Source of the DNA: Lichina pygmaea
Lineage: Eukaryota > Ascomycota > Lichinomycetes > Lichinales > Lichinaceae
Direction of reading: 5' to 3'
NCBI GenBank assembly: GCA_963422465.1
Contig: OY730170.1
Span: 372,001 to 436,000 of the forward strand
Length of the DNA stretch: 64,000 nt
Below, piece after piece: positions 8,228 through 18,506 of the stretch (its first letter is position 1; every line of letters starts with the position of its first letter). The translations under genes and the position numbers were made by a program. The notes under the pieces are model-generated. The model was not told where the DNA came from. It saw only the letters and a program-made list of their open reading frames with translations, and did no database searches.

Positions 8228-11200
8228 GTAGTTCCCAGGTATTTTCCGAGTCTGGGTAGTTTTTCCACTTGACAAGGTATCGCTGACTTTTTCTCTTCAG
8301 GATCTGTTCAGCCTCGAATTCCTGTTCTTCCTCTGGTTGGTAATGAAATGTTTCCTGCAAGGGTGTGCTCTGGTCGGCTAATTCAATCATTGAGATGTGA
8401 AAGTTTGGGTGTACCCGAGCATCTCTCGGTAGTCGCAGTCTGACGTTGACTGGTCCAGTTTTTTCTTCGACTGAAAATAGTCTGACCTTGATGTTGTCAA
8501 GTTTCTTTGTCTTCAGTTTCTTTGTTTTCCAATTTCTTGTGAGGAGGTAGACTTTATCCCCCTTCTTTAGCTGAGGTGCTATTTTCAATTTCTTGTCTAT
8601 TTGATGTTGCATTCTTTCTGAGGTCTCTTGAAGTTAGTGCCTCATCATCGTGTGTGTTTGTCGTAGGAGCTTGTCATGTTGGAGTGCTTTCTCCGTGTTT
8701 GGTGAAGCTCTGCTTGGCATCCCGATGTTCGCATGTCATCCAAAATTGGCAAAAAATAGTGATTCCTTTGTTGAGTCTGATCTGTGCTGGTTGATTGCCA
8801 GCTGTGCCACCGGTAATAACTGTACCCAATTGCTGTGGGTCTGGTTGATGTAATGCCGTAAGTAAGTCTCCAGGACTTGGTTTGCTCGCTCCGTCTGGCT
8901 GTCAGTTCGTGGGTGATAGGCTGTAGATATTTTGGGTTTTGTTCCTATGGCTGCACTGATTGTCTTCCAGTAGTTGGATGTGAAGAGTTTGTCTCTGTCT
9001 GTAATGATCATGATTGGAACTCCGTGGTCTCTGACCAATCTGTCCAGTAAGAGGTGTCCCAACTGTTCTGCTGTGTGGGTCTCCTTGAATGGTACCGCTA
9101 TTAGGTATTTTGTGAATCTGTCCACTATCGCCATAATCAAGTCGTAGGTGATTTCTGTGACTGGGTCTTTGGACTTGGGTAGCTTCGTGATGAAGTCCAT
9201 TGACACGTCTTCCCACGGGCCTCTCAGTATCATGTTCGGATGTTCTTCTCTGTATGGCTTATGTCTTCCATGTTTGTTTTTCTGGCATAGTAGACACTTG
9301 CTGATGTAGTTTGTGACATGTTGTCAGAGGTTAATGACATTGTTCCCCACCTATTGGATAAGGTCTGTGGTCTTGGAGATTCCTGGGTGACTATGTGCTG
9401 GATTGTTGTGGTAGTTCTTTACTAGTTCTTCAGTATCTTCTGCTGTGAGCTTGTTGATCTGTGGTTGAGGCACCAGGTTTCCTTGCTGGTCCTGCTGTAA
9501 GATCATTCCTTAGCGTTCATCATCTTCCATGTGGTTTTTTTGTCAGCTTAGTGTGTCTGCTCTCCTATTGTCTTGTCCTGGGGTGTACAAGATCTTGAAC
9601 TTGTGTTGCCCTAGGAGTTCAGCCCATCTGACTTGCTGTCTGTTCAGCTTCTTGGTTGTTGTGAATGTTGTCAGATTCTTGTGGTCTGTGAGAATGGTGA
9701 GTTCAGAACTGCTTTCCGCGTACACTCTCCAGTGTTTGAGTGTGTTGACAACTGCCAATAGCTCTTTGTCGTGGATATCATAGTTTTGTTCTGCTTGTGT
9801 CATTTTTCGTGAGTAGTAGGCAACTGGGTGCCACTTGCTGTCTGCCTGTTGGCATAGACATGCTCCTACTGCCTGATCTGAAGTGTCCGTCTTGATTTGT
9901 GTTGGTTGGCCTGTCTTGAAGTTGAGGAGAACTGGTTCCTTGGCGCAAGTGTCCTTGAGCTGTTGGAATGCTTTTTGTTGCCTCTCCGTCCACCAGTACT
10001 CCATGTCCTTCTTCGTGAGTTCTGTCAGTGGTGTTGCCATCTGTGAGTAGTTCTTAATGAACTGTCAGTTGAAGTTGGCAAATCCTAGGAAGGCTTGTAC
10101 TTCCTTAACTGATGTCAGTGTTGGCCATTGCTGAATCACTTTGATTTTCTCAGAGTCAATCTTGATCCCTTCGATCCCTATGACATATCCAAGGAATTCA
10201 ACTTCCAGTTTGTTGAACTTGCATTTCTTTGGGTTGAGCTTGAGCTCTGCCTGTTGTAGGCATCGTAGAACATCCTTCACATGTTTGGTATGTTCCTGTT
10301 GCGTGTTCAAGTAGACAAGAATGTCGTCCAGGTAGGTGATAGCTGTTTGGTCCAGGTGTGCTCTGATGACGTTGTTGATCAATGCTTGACATGTTGCTGG
10401 TGTGTTCATGAGTCCGAATGGCATAACCAGATACTTGTAGTGTCTGTATCAGGTTCTGAAGGCTGTCTTCCATTCTTCTCCTTCTTTCATGCGTATCAGG
10501 TTGTATGCTCCTTTCAAGTCCAGCTTGGTAAAGATTGTAGCTTGGCTGATCCTGTCTCGCAATTTGTTTGCATTTGGCAACAGATATCAGTTCTTGATGG
10601 TAATGTTGTTGAGTTTCCTGTAATCCACACAAAGTCGAAGACTTCTGTCTTTCTTTGGTGCAAATAGTATCAGGTATCCTGCTGGTGATTGAGATTCTTG
10701 AATGAAACCCTTTTTCAGGTTTTCCTCCAGGTACTCGTGAAGTACTTGGAGCTCTTTCTCTGATAACTGGTAAATTAGTCCAAATCCTGGCTCTGTCCCT
10801 GGTTGCAACTTGATCTCATGATCCCAAGGTTGGTGCTTAGGCAACACTGCTGTTGTTGTCTCTTCCTGAAAGAGGTTATCATACCCAGGTCAGTACTCTT
10901 CAGGGATCTCCAGAGAGTTAACAACTTCCTCTCTCTTCATCTCTGACTGTTTGGCCACCTGGTTCTGGGGTGTGCCTGTCAAGGTGAACCTCTTCTTTTG
11001 AGAGTCATCCTTTCTGTTGGTGAGGTTCCACTGAGGACTCCTTCCCTCATCTGTCCATGCCTTCTGCGGCTGGTAACAGGTCCGAGCTGTGTTGTTAGTG
11101 CAGTTCCTAAACATGAGTACTTCTGTCCTCCAGTTAACAACTGGGTTGTGCTTCTTTAGCCAAGGCATCCCCAAATAGATATCCTGAGTGGCCAACTTGA

Positions 11201-11605
11201 CAATATCAAGGTAGATCCTTTCAGCATAGTGTCCGGTAATTATTTCCATTGGCTGCGTCTTATGGCAGACTAGCTCTGTCTGTCTATTTGCCATCATGAG
11301 CTGATAGGGCTGCTGCTTGCGTCTCCTTCCAATACTGAGGGTGTCGTAAAGTTGTCTTGAAATGTAGTTTCCACTGGCTCCAGAGTCAACAAGTGTGTAT
11401 GTCCGTACTGGCATGTTGGCATGTAGTGACACAGGCAATTGCAGGTGCTTTGCATTGCTAGGGGTCATGTTGTTGAGCTCCTGATGTCACTCCTTGACAA
11501 GGGAGTTCAGTCTTTTCCTGATTGAAGTGTCTTTCCACTGACTGGGCAATGGGTCCAGCCATTCCCATCAGTCCTGAGGAATCCATTCATAAATTTGTCT
11601 TGCTG

Positions 11606-11878
11606 ATGCTTGTCACATCCAGGCTTGAGGCAGTACTGCCAATTGTCAATGTAGCAGTTGTGGTTGTTGCCTTGCTGTAGAGACATAAGGTGTTTGTGCC
11701 AATCATGTGTGTGCCCAGGGAATGTGGTGTGTTGGCGTTTATCCCAAAGATAGATCTCACACACATCCTTCTCACAATTGACCTAATGCTTGTGGCAGGT
11801 GGCGTGGTAGGGTGAATGTCCTCTGTACCTTCGTAGTTGTTTGTGGTAGGTGCAGTAGTGCTTTGTGCAAAACCTCCA
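11606..11878 (-). other. W-x2-C-x4-C-x2-H finger region, element A
   Basis: Counterpart of the three-finger domain seen more clearly in element D (30707-30979). It lies between the gag knuckle and the protease. Confidence 0.6.
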
Positions 11879-13024
11879 CTGTAGTTCACCGTGCTGTAGA
11901 TTTCATGGGTCTATACTGTAAGCATAGCTTCCTTGTGGTATTTCTTCTTTGATAGACACAGGTTTGTCTCAGTCTCCATCAGAGGTGGTTAAGGGCTCCT
12001 GTCCCTTGTTCTGACCTGTCTGTTCTGGTAGGTCCTTGCCTCCTGATGTTGCCAGTTGGTGGGCTGCTTCCAATGTCTGATTGTAGTTGTCCCATTGTTT
12101 GAGGGATAGCTGAGTCTCTCCTGGTGGGTCCTCTGGCTTGATGATATTCCAGTCTCTGTCAAGTGTATTAAGTTGCTGTCAGTGTACCTTGTTCTTTGAA
12201 CAACAGTCTTTCACCATGTGGCCTAGCTTGCCACAGGCATAGCACTTCAGTGCTTTCCTCTTTTTGTTGTTCCTTCCCTTCGTGAACCTTCCCTTGTGGT
12301 GGACTGCATCCAGTTCCATGGGTGTATAGCTATATAGGTCATGTGGTGGTGCCTTGTTAGGTGGCTTGTAGTGGTTGCTCACATGCTATGCGGGGTGGCT
12401 GTATTCTCTGTCATAGTGTTTCTCCATCGCTCACTCAAATAGGTTATCATTGATGTTGATTGCTTGTGTAATGAGTTCATCCAGTGTGTTGACTGCTTGT
12501 CTGTCAAAGGTGATTTTGTCCTTCATGTTTTCCTTGAGTCTATATCAGTACATGACCATCAGAGTGTTGTTGTCCCAGTCAGTCAGTACTGAGTATTGTT
12601 TGAACTGCGTGGTGTACTCTGTGGCTGAACATTGTTGTTTGATGTGCTGGATCATTCGTATAGCTACTTTATCTTTGTTAGATAGTCCAAGGATCCTTTT
12701 GATCTTGTCCTTGAATCATGTCTATTTTGTCATCCATTCTGTTGTGCTGTCATGGTCTCTGTTTCCTGAGAGATGTTTGTTGACGTAGGGCTTGATCTAT
12801 CAATAAGCATTACCTCTCATGTAAGTGGTTACGAAGAGAGGCTACTTTTCCTTAGGCAGCTTTATCTCTGGTTGGAATTGAAAGTAGACTTGGAGTTGTA
12901 TGAGCCAGTCGTCAACCTTGTTTCTTTCACCGTAGAACAGGTCTGGCTTGGCGATGCTAATCTTTCCATCTGGGAAGTTGGGGTTAGTTACTCCTGAGGT
13001 ACTCATCCTTGAGGGTCTTCAAAG

Positions 13025-13665
13025 TGTTACAGTCTGTACTGTACTATCATATCTGAGTATAGGATTAGGGCGAGAGGTGGAAGGCAGGTTGGTTTTTGCA
13101 GGAGAGGAGTGTCAAGGAGTACAAAGGGGTTTGGTGGAACATGGTGGTGGTGACACCTGATCAATGGCTTTGTACAAAAGGATTGTATTGAAGTAGATCT
13201 AGTTGTCTGGATCACAACATAAGTTGAAGACAATTGTTCCATAAGGAAACTATTACCGGACTATATAGTGCTGGCCTGTCAAGACAATCAAGATTGTCTT
13301 GACAGTCTTGATGTTGAGACAGGTGAGATTGTCTTGACAGTTCCACTATGTTATGCACCCTGCGTCAAGACAGGTGAGATTGTCTTGATGTTTCATGTAT
13401 TCTGCGTCAAGACTGGTAAGATTGTCTTGATGCTTCATGCATCCTGCGTCAAGACTGGTAAGATTGTCTTGATGCTTCATGCATCCTGCATCGAGACTGG
13501 TGAGATTGTCTTGATACTTCATGCATGCTGTGTCAAGACTCCTGTGTGTGTCTCGACAGTCACGTGACCTCTTGTTGGTTGGTCACTTGACTTCCATAGT
13601 GTCCTCTTGCCTGGCCCACAGCCTGATTGCTTATGGATAAGTGGCTCCCATCCTGGGTTGTAACA
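13025..13665 (-). repeat. Element A 5' LTR
   Basis: Pairs with 7084-7682. The dyad arms, GTCGAGAC in the partner, appear here mostly as GTCAAGAC/GTCTTGA, i.e. CpG-to-TpG/CpA change on both arms. One more array unit accounts for the 42-bp difference in LTR length. Confidence 0.9.
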
Positions 13666-14684
13666 AGAAGCTAGATGTTCCTGCAAATGTTTACACAAGT
13701 AGTGGTCTGGGCTGTGGCAGAAGAGATTGCTGTTCCAAGTGTGTGTGTGGCAAGACATATTGTTTTGTGGACTGTCTGTATGTTGTCAAGTCAAAACAAG
13801 GATGTAATTGGGTTCTAAATAAAGAGATTGTTTGTATGTTCCATGAGAGAGCAGAGCAGAACCCAAAGTTTATGTACACTGTTGAGAAAGCCCAGAATAG
13901 AGGTGGACAGAGTGTGCAACCCTTCCAAGAGCCAAGCAGGGAACACACCAATTGTACAGAGGAACCAGCAGATGTCCCTGCATTATTTGCAGCAGACATC
14001 ATGGGTGGAGCAATGTACTCAACAGACATCTCAGACTGTACAGACTACGTATTACATGGTAGCTTTATCTTTGACTGTGGAGCTACAACACATGTCTGTA
14101 ACAATTGTTAACACTTTTGTACAATCACACCAGCAATTGACCAGCACCTTTACACTGGGGACCAGACTATCAACATTGTTGGATTTGGAGCTGTTGACAT
14201 CATGGTCCAGCTCCCCCAGGGTTGTATGAAGACTGTAACTCTTGGGGACACTGCATATGTCCTGTTATTCCAGACTAACACTATTTTGTACAAGTGGTTT
14301 AAGAAGGCTGGAGGTTATTGGGACACACAGAGTTGTCCCCAGATGCTGATGTACAAGACAACTCTGTACACTATTACAGAGATGTTGTACAGACAGTACA
14401 TGGTTGAGCACAACCAGCTAGAAGAATCAACAGATGTCACATTGTTTGCAACACAATCTGCAGGACCCTGATCATCTGCAACACCTCTGTTGAACACCTG
14501 GCATCTCTGTGTTGGCCACCTGCATCATGACACACTGGAGAAGCTCCCTCTTATGACTAAGGGGGTGCAGTTCTCTTGTACAAACATGCTGCACTGTGAG
14601 ACATGTAGCCTCACCAAGGCACATCAAATTGTTTCCTGTCAACCAGCAGAGTGTGCTACAGAGCCACTTGTGTATGTACACCTG
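13666..14684 (+). mobile_element. Copia piece 2: Cys-rich region, protease, GAG-pre-integrase
   Basis: Holds a Cys-rich stretch (CGRRDCCSKCVCGKTYC), a copia protease signature (FIFDCGATTHVC near 14,070-14,100) and a GAG-pre-integrase zinc motif (WHLCVGHLHHDTLEKL, then C-x2-C near 14,595). Ends at the acctg duplication of element B. Broken. Confidence 0.75.
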
Positions 14685-14869
14685 TGTCACAGGGCAGACC
14701 GCGAGCACCGCCAAGTCACGTGGCCACGCGGCAAGTCAGCTGACTTCGCGCCACTTTTTCGTGTTTTTACCTGTCTGCGCTGCATTTCTCTTCTGCAGCT
14801 TTACCTTCTTGTACAATAGGAATCTATTGATCGTCATCGACGTCTAGCCCTTGACATTAGGTAAAGCTC

Positions 14870-15160
14870 TCCCTCGGCTGGATAGCCTACTGACGGAACG
14901 GAACAGAACGGACGGACGTGTTTAGCTGGATAGCTGCCGCGCACACAGGCTCGAGTCAAGGACCCGAGCGCTTAGCTGGATAGCCCTCACCATCGGAAGA
15001 GAACAGCGAAACAGAACGGACGGACGCGCTTAGCTGGATAGCTGCCGCGCACACAGGCTCGAGTCAAGGACCCGAGCGCTTGGCTGGATAGCCCCCATCA
15101 GCAGAACAGAACGGACAGAACACTTGGCTGGATAGCCCTCACCATCGGAACAGAACGACG
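14870..15160. repeat. Tandem repeats in element B leader
   Basis: Imperfect units of about 108 bp, each starting TTAGCTGGATAGCTGCCGCG and including AACGGACGGACG. Copies start at about 14,922 and 15,030, with partial copies on both sides. The short word GCTGGATAGC recurs six times. Confidence 0.8.
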
Positions 15161-15166
15161 GACAGA

Positions 15167-16597
15167 ATGGACGGACAGGCGGTTATGGAGAGTGCCAATG
15201 CAGAGGATCGCATGATCGCGCTGCAAGACGAGCTGCAGCGTGTTATGGATGAGCTGGAACTTACCCAGCAGGACCGGGACAAGAAGGTGGCCTTGGGCAG
15301 GGATGTGGAGGCACGACTCCAATCCTCGCAAGCTGAGCTAGGCTTCATCAACAAGCAACTCGCTGCACTCCAGCAGCAGTACCAAGAAGCGATAGGGCAA
15401 GCCGGCTACTACAAGGCAGAACGTGATGCCTTCAAGCTGGAACGAGACACTCTCCGGACCCAGCTAGCCACCGCCACCACCACCCAACGAGCCAGCTCCC
15501 CTAAGCCGGCGAAGCTCCCGAATCCTCCTGTTTTCACAGGAGACGCACGGACAGATGAGATCTCTCTGGACGTTTGGAAGATTAAGATGGCTGATAAGAT
15601 TGGGCAGGAGGGGATTCGTTACCCAGATGCGCTAGCTCAGCTTCGCTACGTCTTCTCGCGGGTTGGAGGAGCCGCACAGGCCCAATTGGAGCTGTTCGCA
15701 GAGGAGAGCTACGCCAGAGCTCTGAGACTGGCCAACGAACACCCAAGCGACTCGGCGTTCAGGTCCATGTTCAGGATTCTGGACAACGCCTTTGGAGATC
15801 CGGATCGAGCGAACACGGCTCGAACAAGGCTAGCAAAGCTCAGCCAGGGCAAGAAGACTTTTGCGGAGCACTACGCGGAGTTTATGCGGTACGCGCCCAA
15901 AACGGGGTACGATGAGAACTCTCTGCTGCACATGCTGCGGCTGCAGCTCTCGCAAGAGCTAGGGACAGCTCTCTCGTACCAGGCTACCGAGCTGACAACG
16001 ATGGACGAACTGGTGCGCCTGTGCCAGTCACTGGATAATCGTCAACGAGCGGAACAACATCGCCAACGGTCACGCCCGGCTAGCCCTCCGGTCGCCTTTG
16101 GTCGCCCGGCTAGCCCTCCGGTCGCCTTCAGTTGCCCGGCTAGCCCTCCGGTCGCCTTCGGTCGCCCGGCTAGCCCTGCCAGCTCCCCAGCCACCTCAAC
16201 AGCTACCGGTACGCACCCTGGCCCCATGGACACGTCAGCAGGAAAGCTCAGAGCGAAATGGGTGACCCCCGATGTGCTCTCAGAACAGAGAGCCAAAGGC
16301 TTGTGCGTACGGTGCGGGTCGAAGCAGCACTTCGTCAGTCAATGCATGCTGCTCCCCGCCCGCCGTCCGCAGATTGCCACAGCTCGGGCCCGAGTCCCCG
16401 AAGACGCTGAAGTGGAAGATAACGAATGGCAAGTAGAAGAGATCACGGACTCGAGATGGGAAAGGCGTGGCCGTGGCCAGCCCCGAGGAATTCATGGAGC
16501 AGACGGCCGTGATGGACCGCTTTATCGCAGCCTACCCGGAGAAGCCGTACCCACTGTCAGCCTGATGCGAACAAGCCTCGCAGGAGCCCAGCGATGA
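15167..16597 (+). CDS. Gag of element B
   Basis: 476 residues from ATG 15167 (MDGQAVMESANAEDRMIALQ). Residues about 10-110 form a coiled coil, followed by a retrotransposon Gag domain (AQLRYVFSRVGGAAQAQLEL; FAEHYAEFMRYAP), a Pro-rich repeat of SPPVAFGRPA units (about 303-335), and a CCHC knuckle CVRCGSKQHFVSQC near 384-397. The frame is open throughout. It would form a virus-like core, with packaging of the element's RNA through the knuckle. Confidence 0.85.
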   Translation: MDGQAVMESANAEDRMIALQDELQRVMDELELTQQDRDKKVALGRDVEARLQSSQAELGFINKQLAALQQQYQEAIGQAGYYKAERDAFKLERDTLRTQLATATTTQRASSPKPAKLPNPPVFTGDARTDEISLDVWKIKMADKIGQEGIRYPDALAQLRYVFSRVGGAAQAQLELFAEESYARALRLANEHPSDSAFRSMFRILDNAFGDPDRANTARTRLAKLSQGKKTFAEHYAEFMRYAPKTGYDENSLLHMLRLQLSQELGTALSYQATELTTMDELVRLCQSLDNRQRAEQHRQRSRPASPPVAFGRPASPPVAFSCPASPPVAFGRPASPASSPATSTATGTHPGPMDTSAGKLRAKWVTPDVLSEQRAKGLCVRCGSKQHFVSQCMLLPARRPQIATARARVPEDAEVEDNEWQVEEITDSRWERRGRGQPRGIHGADGRDGPLYRSLPGEAVPTVSLMRTSLAGAQR

Positions 16598-16785
16598 AGA
16601 AGGGGGGGGGTGCTGTCACAGGGCAGACCGCGAGCACCGCCAAGTCACGTGGCCACGCGGCAAGTCAGCTGACTTCGTGCCACTTTTTCGTGTTTTTACC
16701 TGTCTGCGCTGCATTTCTCTTCTGCAGCTTTACCTTCTTGTACAATAGGAATCTATTGATCATCATCAACATCTAGCCCTTGACA

Positions 16786-17489
16786 ACCTGGATCTCATCC
16801 AGATTGCACCTGTGTACAACAACTATTGTTGGGTGCTGCATTTCCTTGATGATTTTTCCAGGATGAACTTTATGTATACCCTGGCTGCAAAGTCAGAACT
16901 TACAGATGCAGTCAAGTAATTTACAGTGTATGTTAAGAGGAAATACTCTGTACAAGTCTGGAGAATGTGTTGTGATGGAGAACAGAGTCTTGGGAACAAC
17001 TTTGTATGATAGGTTGCAGATAAAGGAATTAAGTTTCGGATATCTGCACTGTACACTCCAGAGCAAAACAGAACTGCTGAACAATCTGGAGGGGTGATCA
17101 TGGTTAAGGCCTGCACAATTCAGATTGAAGCCAAGCTCCCCAAGAACCTCTGGCCTGAGATTGTACAAACTGCTGGCTACCTTGCCAACAGATCACCCAG
17201 CAAGAACTTGAACTGGATGACACTGTACAAGAAGCTGCATGCTGCACAGCCTGACCTGACACATCTAAAAGTTTTCAGATGTTGTGCATATCTGTACATC
17301 CCAAAAGAGTGTTGCCTGTGACTAGAGAAGCTGAAGTCTTAAGCCCACATTGGGTATCTTGTAGGCTACAACTCCACAAACATTTACCAGGTCTGGATTC
17401 TATCTACAGGTATTGTTATTGTTGTACAAGATGTGACCTTTGACAAGAGCACCTGATACAACCCAAACAATGTTCTTACAGACAACCAG
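16786..17489 (+). mobile_element. Copia piece 3: integrase
   Basis: Integrase core: LDLIQIAPVYNNYCWVLHFLDDFSR at the left end, then LPKNLWPEIVQTAGYLANRSPS and LKVFRCCAYLYIP. Ends at the accag duplication of element C. Broken. Confidence 0.8.
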
Positions 17490-17879
17490 TGTTAAAGGCC
17501 GGGCTGGGTTCACACAAAAACCAGTACGGTCTGTTGCTTCGCAGGGCGGATTCTAGACAGGGACTCAATAGAGAAATAGACAGATAAGTAACTCTCTCTG
17601 TACTATTGTCTCAGTACGATGTGTGCGTGTTGTGTTCAGCCTGGAGAGCTAATCCCTCCGGGCCCTTGGGGTGGTCTTTATACAGATGCCCTAGGGGGGG
17701 GGTCTCCTCCGAGGGGTATCATCCTTTTGCGTGGACGAGCTCCTCGCTTAGCTCCTGCTTGTCCACCGGATGAGCTCCTCGCTTAGCTCTTGCTCGTCCA
17801 CCGGATCGGTCGGATGTTGTTCTGTATGACTAACACTCCTCCCTCACTTTCCTAGGCTGTTCCGGCCTAGGCCTTAACA
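17490..17879 (-). repeat. Element C 3' LTR
   Basis: TGTTAAAGGCC...GCCTTAACA, paired with 23450-23840. It contains two units of a 35-bp dyad repeat (GGACGAGC...GCTCGTCC) at about 17,735-17,810. A minus-strand TATAAAG (17676-17682) lies toward gag-pol. Confidence 0.9.
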
Positions 17880-17939
17880 CTATCCCCTCCCTCCAAGGGT
17901 TCTGTCCCCAGATCCTTTTCTCCCTGCTCCTCTTTTGTC

Positions 17940-18506
17940 ATGAACCAAGATCAGACAACTTGTACTTGTCGTCGCAGTTCTCTCTCTTGTCGCATTGGCA
18001 AAATAGGTAAGGAATTGAAAATCGCATGCGGTGCTTGTCGTCACGACCACGCTAAGTGTGTCGTGAGTTCCACATCATCTTTTTGCTGTCGGTGCATCAA
18101 GAAGAGTTGTTGCTGCAACCTTCATCTCTCAGAATCAGAATAGAAGAAGATGGAACTTGAGCGCAAGCAGCTCAAGGCTCAGCTGCGGGAGACTGATGAC
18201 CAATTGTCAAAGTTGCTTCCCCGGCAGATCCACCTCTGCCGGCAGCTGGGTCATCTCTCACAGAAGAAGGCTGATGCTATCTGTCGTGAGCTGTCAGCCA
18301 TCAAGAATCAAGAGTCCCTTGATGCTCAGGAACAAGAGGCTCTCTGTGTTATCCGCAAACAGGAGGCCAGTCAGGCTGCTGCTCTGCCATCCTTTGAGGA
18401 TGTCTTCTCTTCAGAGACTTTGGCTTCTCTTGAGCTGTTGTCCCTGTCAGACCTGGTCGCTGCGGGTTTGCTCAGTGGTAATCCACCAGCTTCTGGTTCA
18501 TCGTAG
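17940..18506 (+). pseudogene. Antisense Zn(II)2Cys6 coiled-coil gene of element C
   Basis: Starts at ATG 17940, 61 bp inside the 3' LTR, on the strand opposite gag-pol. The cluster spacing C-x2-C-x6-C-x8-C-x2-C-x6-C is exact (CGACRHDHAKC, then FCCRC). It is followed by a long coiled coil (MELERKQLKAQLRETDDQLSKL) and a Leu/Ser-rich end. Same gene as in J and K. Broken. Confidence 0.7.

Larger units (their letters stand above)
7084..13665 (-). mobile_element. Element A: Ty3/gypsy chromovirus, family 1
   Basis: Full-length insertion in copia with target duplication agaag. LTRs are 7084-7682 and 13025-13665. Parts on the minus strand, 5' to 3': gag about 13010-11500 with a CCHC knuckle (CYACGKLGHMVKDC) near 12,190-12,250; a run of W-x2-C-x4-C-x2-H fingers; protease 11468-10890 (LVDSGASGNY); RT 10847-10065 (YLDD); RNase H about 10040-9543; integrase about 9470-8730; chromodomain about 8360-8175 (YLVKWKNYPDSENTW). 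An antisense gene lies at 7727-8227. The LTRs differ by many CpG-type transitions, so it is an old copy. Broken at several places. Confidence 0.9.
14685..16785 (+). mobile_element. Element B: gag-only, non-autonomous LTR retrotransposon
   Basis: 2.1-kb element with 172-bp LTRs at 14685-14856 and 16614-16785 (TGTCACAGGG...CCCTTGACA) and target duplication acctg. Between the LTRs are a repeat-rich leader and one gag gene. No protease, RT or integrase is present, so it must borrow these from another element. A G-rich tract just before the 3' LTR (16,600-16,610) is a likely polypurine tract. The two LTRs differ by only a few C/G-to-T/A changes, all at CpG, so it is a fairly young insertion. Confidence 0.85.

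Noticed and set aside
17940-18506. Envelope-like gene
   Set aside because: It is antisense, has no signal peptide or membrane segment, and has Zn(II)2Cys6 spacing.
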